Below, piece by piece: positions 9,462 through 16,828 of a DNA stretch of 45,147 nucleotides. The notes under the pieces were generated by a model that had not been told where the DNA came from, searched no databases, and saw nothing but the letters and a program-made list of their open reading frames with translations. The stretch spans positions 1-45,147 of the forward strand of contig JACRFY010000237.1 of assembly GCA_016212565.1 (NCBI GenBank), in the 5' to 3' direction. Numbering within the stretch: position 1 is the stretch's first letter; every line of letters begins with the position of its first letter. The position numbers and the translations under genes are program-made. This DNA is from Magnetospirillum sp. (lineage in GTDB: Bacteria; Pseudomonadota; Alphaproteobacteria; Rhodospirillales; Magnetospirillaceae).

Positions 9462-9877
9462 GACCCGGCCCGCCCCATGGCTTTGACCGGTTCGTCGACC
9501 CACTTCCGGGGGGCATCCGGGATGCGGTCGTCGTGCCGCGGCAATTCCCGCTTCGTCGAGGCGTCTTCCCGGTCGCGGGATGGCCGAAGCGCCATGTCTT
9601 CGGGCATGTCGTCGAAGAAGAACGACTCCGGCACATCCAGCGCCTGACCGAGCCTATGGAGCATGGAGGCCGAGACGCGACCGGCGCCCCGCCCGTACTT
9701 CCGGATTTGCCGGAAGGCGAGGCCCACGGCCTTGCCCGGTTCCCGCTGCAACGGTCCCGGGAGGGGGCGTCGTCGCCGCATCCGGCGACCGACCGGCATA
9801 TCGACGGGTTCCTGCCCGTCTTGAGAGGCGATTCGCTGACGTCCCCGGCGAGGGGGCTTCGGGGTGGCGGCATCCAT
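9458..9877 (-). CDS. XRE-family-like regulator with proline-disrupted HTH
   Basis: This 139-residue protein aligns without gaps to the alphaproteobacterial XRE regulators whose DNA-binding domain ends in QVQKYERGANR and continues to LDVPxxFFFDDMP. Here these read QIRKYGRGAGR and LDVPESFFFDDMPED at about residues 57-95. The first helix region contains several prolines (RRRPLPGPLQREPG) where the family has leucine or serine, and the usual glutamate of YERG is glycine. DNA binding may therefore be lost or altered. The start is an ATG with GAGG upstream. It overlaps its small downstream partner by 4 bp. It may be decaying or a specialised non-binding variant. Confidence 0.7.
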   Translation of the reverse strand: MDAATPKPPRRGRQRIASQDGQEPVDMPVGRRMRRRRPLPGPLQREPGKAVGLAFRQIRKYGRGAGRVSASMLHRLGQALDVPESFFFDDMPEDMALRPSRDREDASTKRELPRHDDRIPDAPRKWVDEPVKAMGRAGS

Positions 9878-9980
9878 TCTCGTACCTCACCGTCGCAAGC
9901 AAAGGGAGCATATAGGCGTCAACTTCCGGGTGTTGTTATAGCAAAACCACATCAATCGTCTAGCCAGGAAAACCACGCCA

Positions 9981-10376
9981 ATGGTCACCCCCGGAAATCA
10001 AGGCCAAATTGGGGGGATGGCGAGGGAAATCGGCAAGCAGGTCGGGAAGGCAATCAAGGACCTGCGCGAGGCGCACGGCCTCACCCAGGCGCAGCTTGCG
10101 GGCCTGTTGGGAAAATCGGTGGAAACGATCTCGAATTTCGAGCGTGGGAAGGTCGTGACCAGCCTGCTTACATTGGAACAGCTCGCCGGTTGTCTCGGCG
10201 TCGCCGTGCGGGATTTCTTCACCGACAGTCCCGCCGCGGCTCCGGTGAAGCCGTATTCCGATTTCGCGGCCAAGGTCCGCAACGCTGCCGATTACCTGTC
10301 TGAGGACGACCTGGAAATCGTGGCCGGGCTGGTCGATGTGCTGGCCGCCCGTGGGCGTCGCCGTCATGGCAAATGA
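9981..10376 (+). CDS. XRE-family transcriptional regulator
   Basis: This 131-residue protein has a clear helix-turn-helix of the Cro/CI (XRE) type at about residues 20-75 (LREAHGLTQAQLAGLLGKSVETISNFERGK). A C-terminal helical tail (YLSEDDLEIVAGLVDVLAARG) may serve dimerisation. It is divergent from the proline-disrupted XRE gene, with about 100 bp of relatively AT-rich DNA between, so it may control both. An alternative start at the ATG at 10017 has a G-run directly abutting it; 9981 has AGGA about ten bases upstream. Confidence 0.85.
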   Translation: MVTPGNQGQIGGMAREIGKQVGKAIKDLREAHGLTQAQLAGLLGKSVETISNFERGKVVTSLLTLEQLAGCLGVAVRDFFTDSPAAAPVKPYSDFAAKVRNAADYLSEDDLEIVAGLVDVLAARGRRRHGK

Positions 10377-10457
10377 CCCGAGGATTCGGTTGGGCGGTGC
10401 GGACGCATTCGGCGTAGGTTCACGCTGGTGGCCTCGATGGGGTGAAACCGCACGGAA

Positions 10458-10473
10458 TGCGACAAAAGTCGCA
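10458..10473. promoter_or_regulatory. Palindromic operator-like site
   Basis: TGCGACAAAAGTCGCA is a perfect 6-bp inverted repeat around AAAA, in the gap between two XRE regulator genes and about 65 bp upstream of the second one's likely start. XRE dimers commonly bind such sites, so autoregulation is a reasonable inference. Confidence 0.5.
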
Positions 10474-10539
10474 CATGCGTCGGAATAGGTAGAACTTCTA
10501 TCCGTTGTCGGGTTGGCTGTCCAGCGCCAGCATCGGCCC

Positions 10540-10908
10540 GTGGATACCAAGCAACTGTTCGGGCTGCGGCTTCAGGCACTCCGCAAGGAACGGGGCCTGA
10601 GCCAGGAACGGCTCGCCGAACTCATCGACCGCAGCAAGGATGCCGTCTCCAAGATGGAGAGGGGGATCAATCTGCCTGCCTTCGACACGCTGTTGCGCCT
10701 TGCCGACCAACTGGGCGTCAGCTTGCGCGACCTCGTGGGCGACCTCGACGCGCCCGGCATTACCGGCGAGTGGGTGGAACAGCAGGCCCGACTGGCGGCC
10801 ATTGTGCGGGACATGGACGCGAAGACTCTGGGCGTGCTGGTCGATCAGGCGGACGCACTGCGGCGGTTGATGGCGCCACCACGCAGGCCCACCCCCAAGG
10901 GGCGCTGA
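10540..10908 (+). CDS. XRE-family transcriptional regulator
   Basis: This protein of about 122 residues has a complete XRE helix-turn-helix near its N-terminus (LRLQALRKERGLSQERLAELI then AVSKMERGINLPAFDTLLRLADQLGV). It then has a helical C-terminal part with WVEQQARLAAIVRDMD and a basic tail. The GTG at 10540 is chosen as start; a TTG at 10513 in the same frame is possible, and neither has a good ribosome site. It is the third XRE-type gene within 1.5 kb. Confidence 0.82.
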   Translation: MDTKQLFGLRLQALRKERGLSQERLAELIDRSKDAVSKMERGINLPAFDTLLRLADQLGVSLRDLVGDLDAPGITGEWVEQQARLAAIVRDMDAKTLGVLVDQADALRRLMAPPRRPTPKGR

Positions 10909-11022
10909 CCGGCCTTTTCAGCCCATGACGGGACTTTAGCCGGGCGGTCGCTCCGCTCGTTTGTACGGCCTGTTGCCGGGTGTGCTGCGGTAGCTCCCCA
11001 AGCGCCACTTGAATGGACTGAG

Positions 11023-11187
11023 GTGGGGCAGGAGGGCGGCATCAATGATGATGACTCGCCCAAGGCATTCAACGTCGAAACCATTCGCCTCGGTGACCGT
11101 CCCGACGAAATCAATCCGCGCTCCTTCGACGTCCTGATGGAGACGCTGATGGCGGGTGCGGCGCCCCGGCGCCGGTCGCCCCGATAG
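11023..11187 (+). CDS. Short ORF or 3' remnant of a gene
   Basis: A 54-codon frame begins at a possible GTG and ends just before a strong terminator. Its sequence looks protein-like (acidic INDDDSPKAFNVETIRLGD, then SFDVLMETLMAG and a basic end), unlike a random frame. There is no convincing ribosome site, so it may be the truncated 3' end of a lost gene rather than a complete small gene. I do not recognise the family. Confidence 0.35.
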   Translation: MGQEGGINDDDSPKAFNVETIRLGDRPDEINPRSFDVLMETLMAGAAPRRRSPR

Positions 11188-11202
11188 TGCCGGGGCTTTT
11201 TT
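11163..11202 (+). terminator. Rho-independent terminator
   Basis: GCCCCGGC (11163-11170) pairs with GCCGGGGC (11189-11196), directly followed by six T residues. It is one of the few textbook intrinsic terminators in the window and closes whatever transcript carries the short frame ending at 11187. Confidence 0.85.
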
Positions 11203-11280
11203 GGTAGCCTCGTTTCGTCGCAGCATGGTGCGCGCCGTATCGGTCGCCGGCGGTAAAGGCTTGAACGGCGGACGGGGTAT

Positions 11281-11298
11281 GTTATATTTTAGTATAAC
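11281..11298. promoter_or_regulatory. mazEF operator/promoter palindrome
   Basis: GTTATATTTTAGTATAAC is a perfect 6-bp inverted repeat around six bases, 20 bp before the mazE start, and very AT-rich for this genome. Its TATA half-sites may also supply a -10 element. MazE-MazF complexes autoregulate by binding such palindromes, so this is the likely operator. Confidence 0.65.
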
Positions 11299-11318
11299 TC
11301 AATGCCCTGAGGTGCCCC

Positions 11319-11573
11319 ATGCAGACGACGCTTCGCAAGGTCGGCGGGTCGGTGATGTTGGCCGTGCCGCCGTCCCTCCTCGATCTCCTCCACTTGCGGG
11401 CCGGCGCCACCGTTGACGTGGCGGTGGATAACGGCCGCCTGGTGGTCCAGCCGAAGGCCCGGCCGCGGTATGACCTGGCCGAGTTGCTGGCGCAATGCGA
11501 CGCCTCGGCCGAGGCGAACGCGGAAGATCGGGCGTGGCTCGGTGACAAGCCGGCCGGCGGCGAACTGCTGTGA
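11319..11573 (+). CDS. mazE: MazE/ChpS-like antitoxin
   Basis: This 84-residue protein has an AbrB-type swapped-hairpin DNA-binding N-terminus (LRKVGGSVMLAVPPSLLDLLHLRAGATVDV). The acidic, probably flexible C-terminus (AEANAEDRAWLG) is where the family wraps the toxin. It neutralises MazF and represses the operon. Its stop overlaps the mazF start by one base (TGATG). A palindromic operator lies just upstream. Confidence 0.9.
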   Translation: MQTTLRKVGGSVMLAVPPSLLDLLHLRAGATVDVAVDNGRLVVQPKARPRYDLAELLAQCDASAEANAEDRAWLGDKPAGGELL

Positions 11574-11905
11574 TGGAGCGCGGCGACATCTACGTGGTGT
11601 CTCTCGATCCGACGGCCGGCCACGAACAGCAGGGCACCCGGCCGGTGGTGATCGTGTCGCCGGGGCCGTTCAATCGCCTGACGAAGACCCCGGTGGTGCT
11701 GCCGATCACGACCGGGGGCAACTTCGCCCGGACGGCCGGCTTTGCCGTAACGCTGGTCGGTGCCGGCATCGCCACGACCGGGGTCATCCGCTGCGATCAG
11801 CCGCGCGCCCTCGATCTCGGCGCCCGACACGGCCGCAAGGTGGAGAGCGTGCCGGCGGCGATCATGGATGAGGTGCTGGCGAAGCTGGCCACCCTGGTGG
11901 AATAG
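11573..11905 (+). CDS. mazF: MazF/ChpB-like mRNA interferase toxin
   Basis: This 110-residue PemK/MazF-family endoribonuclease carries the signature start MERGDIYVVSLDPTAGHEQQ, then GTRPVVIVSP, VVLPITTGGNFARTAG and GVIRCDQPRALDL. These place it closest to the ChpB branch. MazF toxins cleave RNA at short specific sequences; the site cannot be inferred. An in-frame GTG sits one codon earlier, but the ATG overlaps the antitoxin stop in the usual coupled way. The gene appears full length and intact. Confidence 0.92.
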   Translation: MERGDIYVVSLDPTAGHEQQGTRPVVIVSPGPFNRLTKTPVVLPITTGGNFARTAGFAVTLVGAGIATTGVIRCDQPRALDLGARHGRKVESVPAAIMDEVLAKLATLVE

Positions 11906-11987
11906 AGCCTGCGGCGTCCCTGTCTGCATCTGCGAGGTGATCGCCCGGCGCCGCCATGCCGCCCACTCCCATTCGGGAATGCCATCA

Positions 11988-12003
11988 CCCTCTGCGAAGA
12001 GGG
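11988..12003 (+). terminator. Small hairpin after mazF
   Basis: CCCTCT-GCGA-AGAGGG is a perfect stem with a stable GCGA tetraloop, 82 bases past mazF and before the convergent DJ-1-like gene end. No T-run follows, so efficiency is uncertain. Confidence 0.45.
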
Positions 12004-12037
12004 TTGGCCGATGCCCCCCGGTCCCCGTCGCGGTCTC

Positions 12038-12568
12038 TCAGCCCACCGCCGCCAGCACCAGGGCGGCGAAGGCCGGCAGGTCGTGGGTGTGGCGGCCGGT
12101 GATCACGCCGCCATCGCGCACCGCCCCGTCGTCGATCCACAGGCCCCCGGCATTGACCAGATCGCTGCGGATGGCCGGGTGCGCGGTGACCCGTCGCCCG
12201 GACACCAGCCCGGCCTCGACCAGCACCCACGGCGCATGGCCGGTGGCGGCCACCGGCCGCGCCAACGACGCCACCGCGCCCACCAGCGCCACCACCGCCT
12301 GATCGGCCCGCAGGGTGTCGGCCGAGATCAGGCCGCCGGGCACCACCAGGGCCGCGAAATCGGCGGCGACGGCATCGACGGCGGCGACGTCGACCGGCAG
12401 GTCGCCGTTCCACCGCACATTGTCCCAGCTGCGGACCATCTGCTTCTTCGGCGAGACGATGCGGACATGGTGTCCGGCCTCGGACAGGAACCGGCATAGG
12501 CCGGTCATCTCGGTTTGCTCGAAGCCGCTTGCCACCACCAGACCGACGACCGCCCCAACAACCGCCAT
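12038..12568 (-). CDS. DJ-1/PfpI family protein lacking the nucleophile cysteine
   Basis: This 176-residue protein has the DJ-1/PfpI (class I glutamine amidotransferase-like) fold, with GxEQxE-type start segment GFEQTEMTG, ALVVPGG, and the family end VNAGGLWIDDGAVRDGGVITGR. At the nucleophile elbow, where the PfpI/YhbO group has AxCHGPW, the sequence is ATGHAPW, so the catalytic cysteine is glycine. Protease, deglycase or chaperone-hydrolase chemistry that needs that residue is unlikely. The ATG at 12568 has GGGGAGG just upstream; the longer frame is not needed. It is divergent from the DUF952 gene. Confidence 0.85.
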   Translation of the reverse strand: MAVVGAVVGLVVASGFEQTEMTGLCRFLSEAGHHVRIVSPKKQMVRSWDNVRWNGDLPVDVAAVDAVAADFAALVVPGGLISADTLRADQAVVALVGAVASLARPVAATGHAPWVLVEAGLVSGRRVTAHPAIRSDLVNAGGLWIDDGAVRDGGVITGRHTHDLPAFAALVLAAVG

Positions 12569-12675
12569 CGTCACCTCCCCTTCGGGCACATCTTCGGACG
12601 TGGGTCGACGATGCGCGCGGGTCAACCGGACAGGCGATAGCATCGGCCGGCGGATTGGGGTAAGGTCCGGCAGAC

Positions 12676-13029
12676 ATGAGCACTGCGCCGACGATCTATC
12701 ACCTTTGCCGCCGCGACGAATGGGAGGCCGCCCTGCCGGACGGCGCCTATCCGGGGTCGTCGCAGGACCGTGCCGACGGCTTCATCCATTTCTCGACCCG
12801 CGCCCAGGTCGAGGACAGCGCCGCCCGCCATCGCGCCGGACAAGAGGGGCTGGTGGTGGTGGCGGTGGCCGCCGACCGAGTCGGCGACGCCCTGCGCTGG
12901 GAACCGTCGCGAAGCGGCGTCCTGTTTCCCCATCTCTACGCTCCCCTGCCGGTAACGGCGGTGCGATGGGTCCGCGATCTTGCCCTCGGCCCTGCCGGCC
13001 GTCACCAGTTTCCCGCCCTCGAGGACTAG
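12676..13029 (+). CDS. DUF952 family protein
   Basis: This 117-residue protein matches the DUF952 pattern: IYHLCRRDEWEAAL near the start, DGFIHFSTRAQV in the middle, and LFPHLYAPLPVTAVRWV at the end. The family fold resembles ADP-ribosyl/RNA phosphotransferase-like domains, but its function is not established. It precedes pyrD by five bases and probably shares its transcript, as in other alphaproteobacteria. Confidence 0.9.
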   Translation: MSTAPTIYHLCRRDEWEAALPDGAYPGSSQDRADGFIHFSTRAQVEDSAARHRAGQEGLVVVAVAADRVGDALRWEPSRSGVLFPHLYAPLPVTAVRWVRDLALGPAGRHQFPALED

Positions 13030-13034
13030 ACGAC

Positions 13035-14111
13035 GTGTTCGACTACTATCGCACCTTGGGACCGCTGGTCCGTCTGCTCGATCCCGAGGTCGCGCACCAG
13101 GCGGTCGTCCGCCTGCTGAAGTGGGGGCTTGTTCCCGCGCCGGGACGCTTCGAACATCCGGCGCTGGAAGTGCCGCTGTGGGGCCTGCGCTTCCCCAATC
13201 CGGTCGGCCTCGCCGCCGGCTTCGACAAGAATGCCGAAACCCCCGACGCCATGCTCCGGCAGGGCTTCGGCTTCGTCGAGATCGGCACCGTCACCCCCAG
13301 GCCGCAGGACGGCAACCCGCGCCCGCGCATGTTCCGCCTGCCCGAGGACGCGGCGATCGTCAACCGCATGGGCTTCAACAACCAGGGTGTCGAGCGGGTG
13401 GCCGGGCGGCTGAAGCGCCGCGCCCGCATCGGCATCGTCGGCGCCAACCTGGGCATGAACAAGGACACCGAGGACGCCGCCGCCGACTACGAGATCGGCG
13501 CCGCCCGTCTGGCGCGACTGGCCGATTATCTGGTGATCAACGTCTCCTCGCCCAACACCCCCGGCCTGCGCACGCTGCAAAGCCGCGGCCACCTCGAAGA
13601 ACTGGTCGGCCGCACCCGCGCGGCGCTGGACGGGGCGGTGGCCATGGGCCGGCGCCCGCCGCTGCTGCTGAAGATCGCCCCCGATCTCGCCGAGGCCGAC
13701 CTGTCCGACATCGCCGCCGTGTCCCTGGCCGGCGGTCTCGACGGGCTGATCGTTTCCAACACCACCGTTGCCCGTCCCGACTCCCTGACCTCGCCGTGGG
13801 CCAAGGAGGCCGGCGGCCTGTCGGGCGCACCGCTGTTCGAACCGTCGACCAAGACCCTGCGGCGGATGTACATCCTCACCAAGGGCAAGCTGCCGCTGGT
13901 CGGCGTCGGCGGCGTCGCCTCGGGCCTCGACGCCTACGGCAAGATCCGCGCCGGCGCGTCGCTGGTGCAGCTCTACTCGGCGCTGGTCTATCACGGGCCG
14001 GGGCTGGTCAACCGCATCAAGCGCGAGCTGGTGCAGTTGCTGCACCGCGACGGCTTCGCCACCGTCGCCGATGCCGTCGGCTCCGACACGCGCCGCGAGG
14101 GGTGGCGATGA
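13035..14111 (+). CDS. pyrD: Dihydroorotate dehydrogenase (quinone), class 2
   Basis: PyrD oxidises dihydroorotate to orotate, passing electrons to ubiquinone at the inner membrane, in pyrimidine synthesis. The 358-residue length and N-terminal helical extension (YYRTLGPLVRLLDPEVAHQ) mark class 2. Core motifs include NPVGLAAGFDKNAE, RMGFNNQG, INVSSPNTPGLR with the catalytic serine region, and VGVGGVASG for FMN. The start is a GTG at 13035; the upstream open frame belongs to no recognised domain. It overlaps the next gene by 4 bp (ATGA). Confidence 0.96.
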   Translation: MFDYYRTLGPLVRLLDPEVAHQAVVRLLKWGLVPAPGRFEHPALEVPLWGLRFPNPVGLAAGFDKNAETPDAMLRQGFGFVEIGTVTPRPQDGNPRPRMFRLPEDAAIVNRMGFNNQGVERVAGRLKRRARIGIVGANLGMNKDTEDAAADYEIGAARLARLADYLVINVSSPNTPGLRTLQSRGHLEELVGRTRAALDGAVAMGRRPPLLLKIAPDLAEADLSDIAAVSLAGGLDGLIVSNTTVARPDSLTSPWAKEAGGLSGAPLFEPSTKTLRRMYILTKGKLPLVGVGGVASGLDAYGKIRAGASLVQLYSALVYHGPGLVNRIKRELVQLLHRDGFATVADAVGSDTRREGWR

Positions 14112-14971
14112 CCCGCTGGATTGAGGGGCTGTCGGTGCTGTCCGACGGCTTCGACGGCTTCATCCTCGACCTGTGGGGGGTGATTCACGACGGCGTCGAG
14201 GCCTATCCCAATGCCGGCGCCACCCTGGCGGCGCTGAAGGCGGCCGGCAAGCGCACCCTGCTGCTGTCCAACGCCCCCCGCCGCGGCCCGGCGCTGGTCG
14301 AGCAGATGGCCCGCATGGGTCTGGGCCGCGAGCTCTACGACCTGGTGCTGTCCTCGGGCGAGGCGGTGCATGGCGAGCTGGCGCGGCGGAGCGATCCCTT
14401 CTACGCCGGCCTCGGCCGCCGTCTCCATCATCTCGGGCCGGAGCGCGACACCAACGTGTTCGAAGGCCTCGACTACGAGGTCGCCGCCATCGACGAGGCC
14501 GACTTCATCCTCAACACCGGGCCGGTCAGCTTCGCGGATTCGGTCGACGACTATCTGCCGGTGCTGAGTCGCGGCATCGCTCGCGCCCTGCCGATGATCT
14601 GCGCCAATCCCGACCACGTGGTGATCCGCCAGGGCCAGACGGTGGTGTGCGCCGGAGCGCTCGCCGCCCGCTATGCCGAAATGGGCGGGGTGGTGAACCA
14701 GCGCGGCAAGCCGGATCCGGCCATCTACCGCACGGCGCTGGACATGCTGGGCGTGGCCCCGGCACGCGTGGCCTGCGTCGGCGACGCGCTGCACACCGAC
14801 GTCAAGGGCGCCAACGGCGTCGGACTGGCGGCGGTGTTCGTCACCCAGGGCATCCACGCCGCCGCACTGGGCATCGCCCCGGGCGCGACTCCCGAGCCGG
14901 CCCGTCTGGACGCGCTGATCGCCGCGCATGGCGAGCGGCCGCTGGCGGCGATGGCGACGTTTGCGTGGTGA
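14108..14971 (+). CDS. HAD superfamily subfamily IIA hydrolase
   Basis: This 287-residue phosphatase of the HAD IIA group (NagD/TIGR01459 type) has motif I as DLWGVIHDG at about residues 21-29, LLLSNAPRRGP as motif II region, GKPDPAIY with the conserved lysine, and CVGDALHTDVKGANG with the acidic metal ligands. Substrates in the family are small phosphoesters such as nucleotide or sugar phosphates. It is translationally coupled to pyrD by ATGA overlap, so a role near nucleotide metabolism is possible but unproven. Confidence 0.92.
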   Translation: MTRWIEGLSVLSDGFDGFILDLWGVIHDGVEAYPNAGATLAALKAAGKRTLLLSNAPRRGPALVEQMARMGLGRELYDLVLSSGEAVHGELARRSDPFYAGLGRRLHHLGPERDTNVFEGLDYEVAAIDEADFILNTGPVSFADSVDDYLPVLSRGIARALPMICANPDHVVIRQGQTVVCAGALAARYAEMGGVVNQRGKPDPAIYRTALDMLGVAPARVACVGDALHTDVKGANGVGLAAVFVTQGIHAAALGIAPGATPEPARLDALIAAHGERPLAAMATFAW

Positions 14972-15049
14972 GGGGACGCAGAGCCTCGTCTCGATGAGGC
15001 CCGACCGAGACCAATCTTCAATTGCGGATCGAAGCGACGGATAGACGAG

Positions 15050-16066
15050 ATGATGCACGAAACCGACGTGGTGGTGGTGGGAGCCGGGCCGGCGGGGCTG
15101 TTCGCGGTGTTCGAATGCGGGATGGTCAAGCTGCGCTGCCATGTGGTCGACGCCCTCGACGCCGCCGGCGGGCAGTGCGTGGCGCTGTACCCGGAAAAGC
15201 CGATCTACGACATCCCCGGCCATCCCAGCATCCTCGCCGCCGATCTGGTCGAGCGCCTGAAGGCGCAGGCGGCGCCGTTCGCGCCGACCATGCATCTCGG
15301 CCGCCAGGTGGTCGGGCTCGAACGCCAGGGCGACGGCCGCTGGTGCGCGAGCCTGTCGGACGGCACCCGCATCCTCGCTCCGGTGGTGATCGTCGCCGCC
15401 GGCGGCGGCGCCTTCGGTCCCAACCGCCCGCCGCTCGACGGCATCGAGGCCTATGAGGGCAAGGGCGTCGCCTACTTCGTCGCCCGCCGCGAGGACTACC
15501 GCGGGAAACGGGTGGTGATCGCCGGCGGCGGCGACTCGGCGGTCGACTGGGCGATCTCGCTGGCCGAGGTGGCGGACAAGGTGATGGTGGTCCATCGCCG
15601 CCCCAAATTCCGCGCCGCCCCCGAAAGCGAGGCCCGCCTCAAGGCGCTGGCCGAATCGGGGGCCGTCGAGTTGGTGGTGCCCTACCAGTTGCACGGTCTC
15701 GACGGCAACGGCGAGCGGCTCTCGGCGGTGATCGTCGCCACCCTGGAGGGCGAGACGCGCCGTCTGGAGGCCGACGCCCTGCTGCCGTTCTTCGGCCTCG
15801 CCACCACGCTGGGGCCGATCGCCGAATGGGGCCTGGGGGTCGAGCGCAACCTGATCGCCGTCGACCCGGCGACCATGGCCACCGATGCCCGGGGCGTGCT
15901 GGCGGCCGGCGATATCTGCACCTATCCCGGCAAGCTGAAGCTGATCCTGTCCGGCTTCGCCGAGGCGGCTCGGGCGGCGCACAGCGCCTACGACGTGGTT
16001 CATCCCGGCCAGGCGCTGCATTTCGAGCACTCGACCACCTCGGGCGTCCCCGGAGCGGGGACGTGA
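15050..16066 (+). CDS. Ferredoxin/flavodoxin-NADP+ reductase, thioredoxin reductase-like
   Basis: This 338-residue flavoprotein has an FAD dinucleotide motif (VVVGAGPAGLF, residues 8-18), an NADP-binding motif (VVIAGGGDSAVDWA) and the closing FAD motif GVLAAGDICTYPGKLKLILSGFAEAA. It lacks the CxxC of thioredoxin reductase, and matches the homodimeric TrxR-like ferredoxin-NADP reductases of Bacillus, Chlorobium and Rhodopseudomonas. It likely moves electrons between NADPH and ferredoxin or flavodoxin. Two ATGs are adjacent at the start. Its stop overlaps the GTG of the following glycosyltransferase, which is an odd functional partner. Confidence 0.9.
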   Translation: MMHETDVVVVGAGPAGLFAVFECGMVKLRCHVVDALDAAGGQCVALYPEKPIYDIPGHPSILAADLVERLKAQAAPFAPTMHLGRQVVGLERQGDGRWCASLSDGTRILAPVVIVAAGGGAFGPNRPPLDGIEAYEGKGVAYFVARREDYRGKRVVIAGGGDSAVDWAISLAEVADKVMVVHRRPKFRAAPESEARLKALAESGAVELVVPYQLHGLDGNGERLSAVIVATLEGETRRLEADALLPFFGLATTLGPIAEWGLGVERNLIAVDPATMATDARGVLAAGDICTYPGKLKLILSGFAEAARAAHSAYDVVHPGQALHFEHSTTSGVPGAGT

Positions 16067-16824
16067 CGGCGCCGCGTCTGTCGGCGCTGGTGGTCGCCCA
16101 CAACGAAGAGCAACGGCTGCCCGAATGCCTGGAGCGGCTGCGTTTCGCCGACGAGCTGGTGGTGGTGCTCGACAAGTGCAGCGACGGCAGCCGCGACATC
16201 GCCCTGCGCCATGGCGCCCGGATCGTCGAGGGCCGCTGGGACATCGAGGGCGACCGGCGCAACACCGGCATCAAGGCCTGCTCGGGCGACTGGATCGTGG
16301 AGGTCGATGCCGACGAGCACATACCGCCGGCCCTGGCCGCCGAGATCCGCCGGGTGATCGCCACCTCGCCCCATGCCTGGCACGAGATCCCGGTCGACAA
16401 CTACATCGGCCCCCGCCGGGTGCGCCACGGCTGGGGCGGCTCGTACGGCAAGGCCGCCTATCCCGGGCTGTTCCGCAAGGGCGCCAAGGTGTGGGGCCGC
16501 GACCGCGTCCATCCGCGCCTCGAATGGACCGGCACCAAGGGGCCGATGCTGAACGAGCGGCTCGACCACTACGTCGACCGCAACATCTCGGACATGATCC
16601 GCCGCCTCGATGCCTATTCCACCGCCCGCGCCCGCGACCTGCGCGAGCGCGGCGAGACCTGGGGCTCGACGGCCAGCAACGTCCGCCGCATGGTCAGCCG
16701 CTTCTTCAAATGCTATCTCCGCCGCGGCGGCTGGCGCGAGGGCGGCTACGGCTTCATCATCGCCGTCTGCGCCGGGCTGTATCCGATCCTGTCGCACTTC
16801 AAGGCCAAGTACGAGAAGGAGTGA
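16063..16824 (+). CDS. Glycosyltransferase family 2, WaaE/KdtX-like
   Basis: This 253-residue GT-A glycosyltransferase opens with LSALVVAHNEEQRLPECLERL. It has the acidic metal/nucleotide-sugar site VEVDADEHIPPALA at about residue 85 and the WaaE-typical segment GDRRNTGIKACSGDWI. The C-terminus has basic segments and a hydrophobic stretch (GFIIAVCAGLYPILSHF) that may anchor it to the membrane. WaaE-type enzymes add a sugar to the LPS inner core. The GTG start overlaps the flavoprotein stop (GTGA). The donor and acceptor sugars cannot be inferred. Confidence 0.88.
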   Translation: MTAPRLSALVVAHNEEQRLPECLERLRFADELVVVLDKCSDGSRDIALRHGARIVEGRWDIEGDRRNTGIKACSGDWIVEVDADEHIPPALAAEIRRVIATSPHAWHEIPVDNYIGPRRVRHGWGGSYGKAAYPGLFRKGAKVWGRDRVHPRLEWTGTKGPMLNERLDHYVDRNISDMIRRLDAYSTARARDLRERGETWGSTASNVRRMVSRFFKCYLRRGGWREGGYGFIIAVCAGLYPILSHFKAKYEKE

Positions 16825-16828
16825 GGCG

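Larger units (their letters stand above)
10909..11318. other. Intergenic patch with repeat fragment, short gene remnant and terminator
   Basis: This 410-bp gap contains, near 10934-10960, a fragment resembling the dispersed repeat at 36.9/41.15 kb (shared GCCGGGCG and TCGCTCCGCTCG). A short open frame (11023-11187), a strong terminator and the mazEF operator follow. It looks like scar DNA at the edge of an acquired patch. Confidence 0.45.

Noticed and set aside
9533-10303. Plus-strand frame of 256 codons across the XRE divergent region
   Set aside because: It is a shadow in the wrong frame of both the leftward XRE-type gene and the rightward XRE gene.
10936-11226. Minus-strand frame of 96 codons
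   Set aside because: It is antisense to the more protein-like plus-strand frame and the terminator, begins without a ribosome site, and has a basic low-complexity end.
12315-13034. N-terminal extension of the pyrD frame
   Set aside because: It runs antisense through the DJ-1-like gene and in another frame through DUF952. PyrD homology begins at the GTG at 13035.
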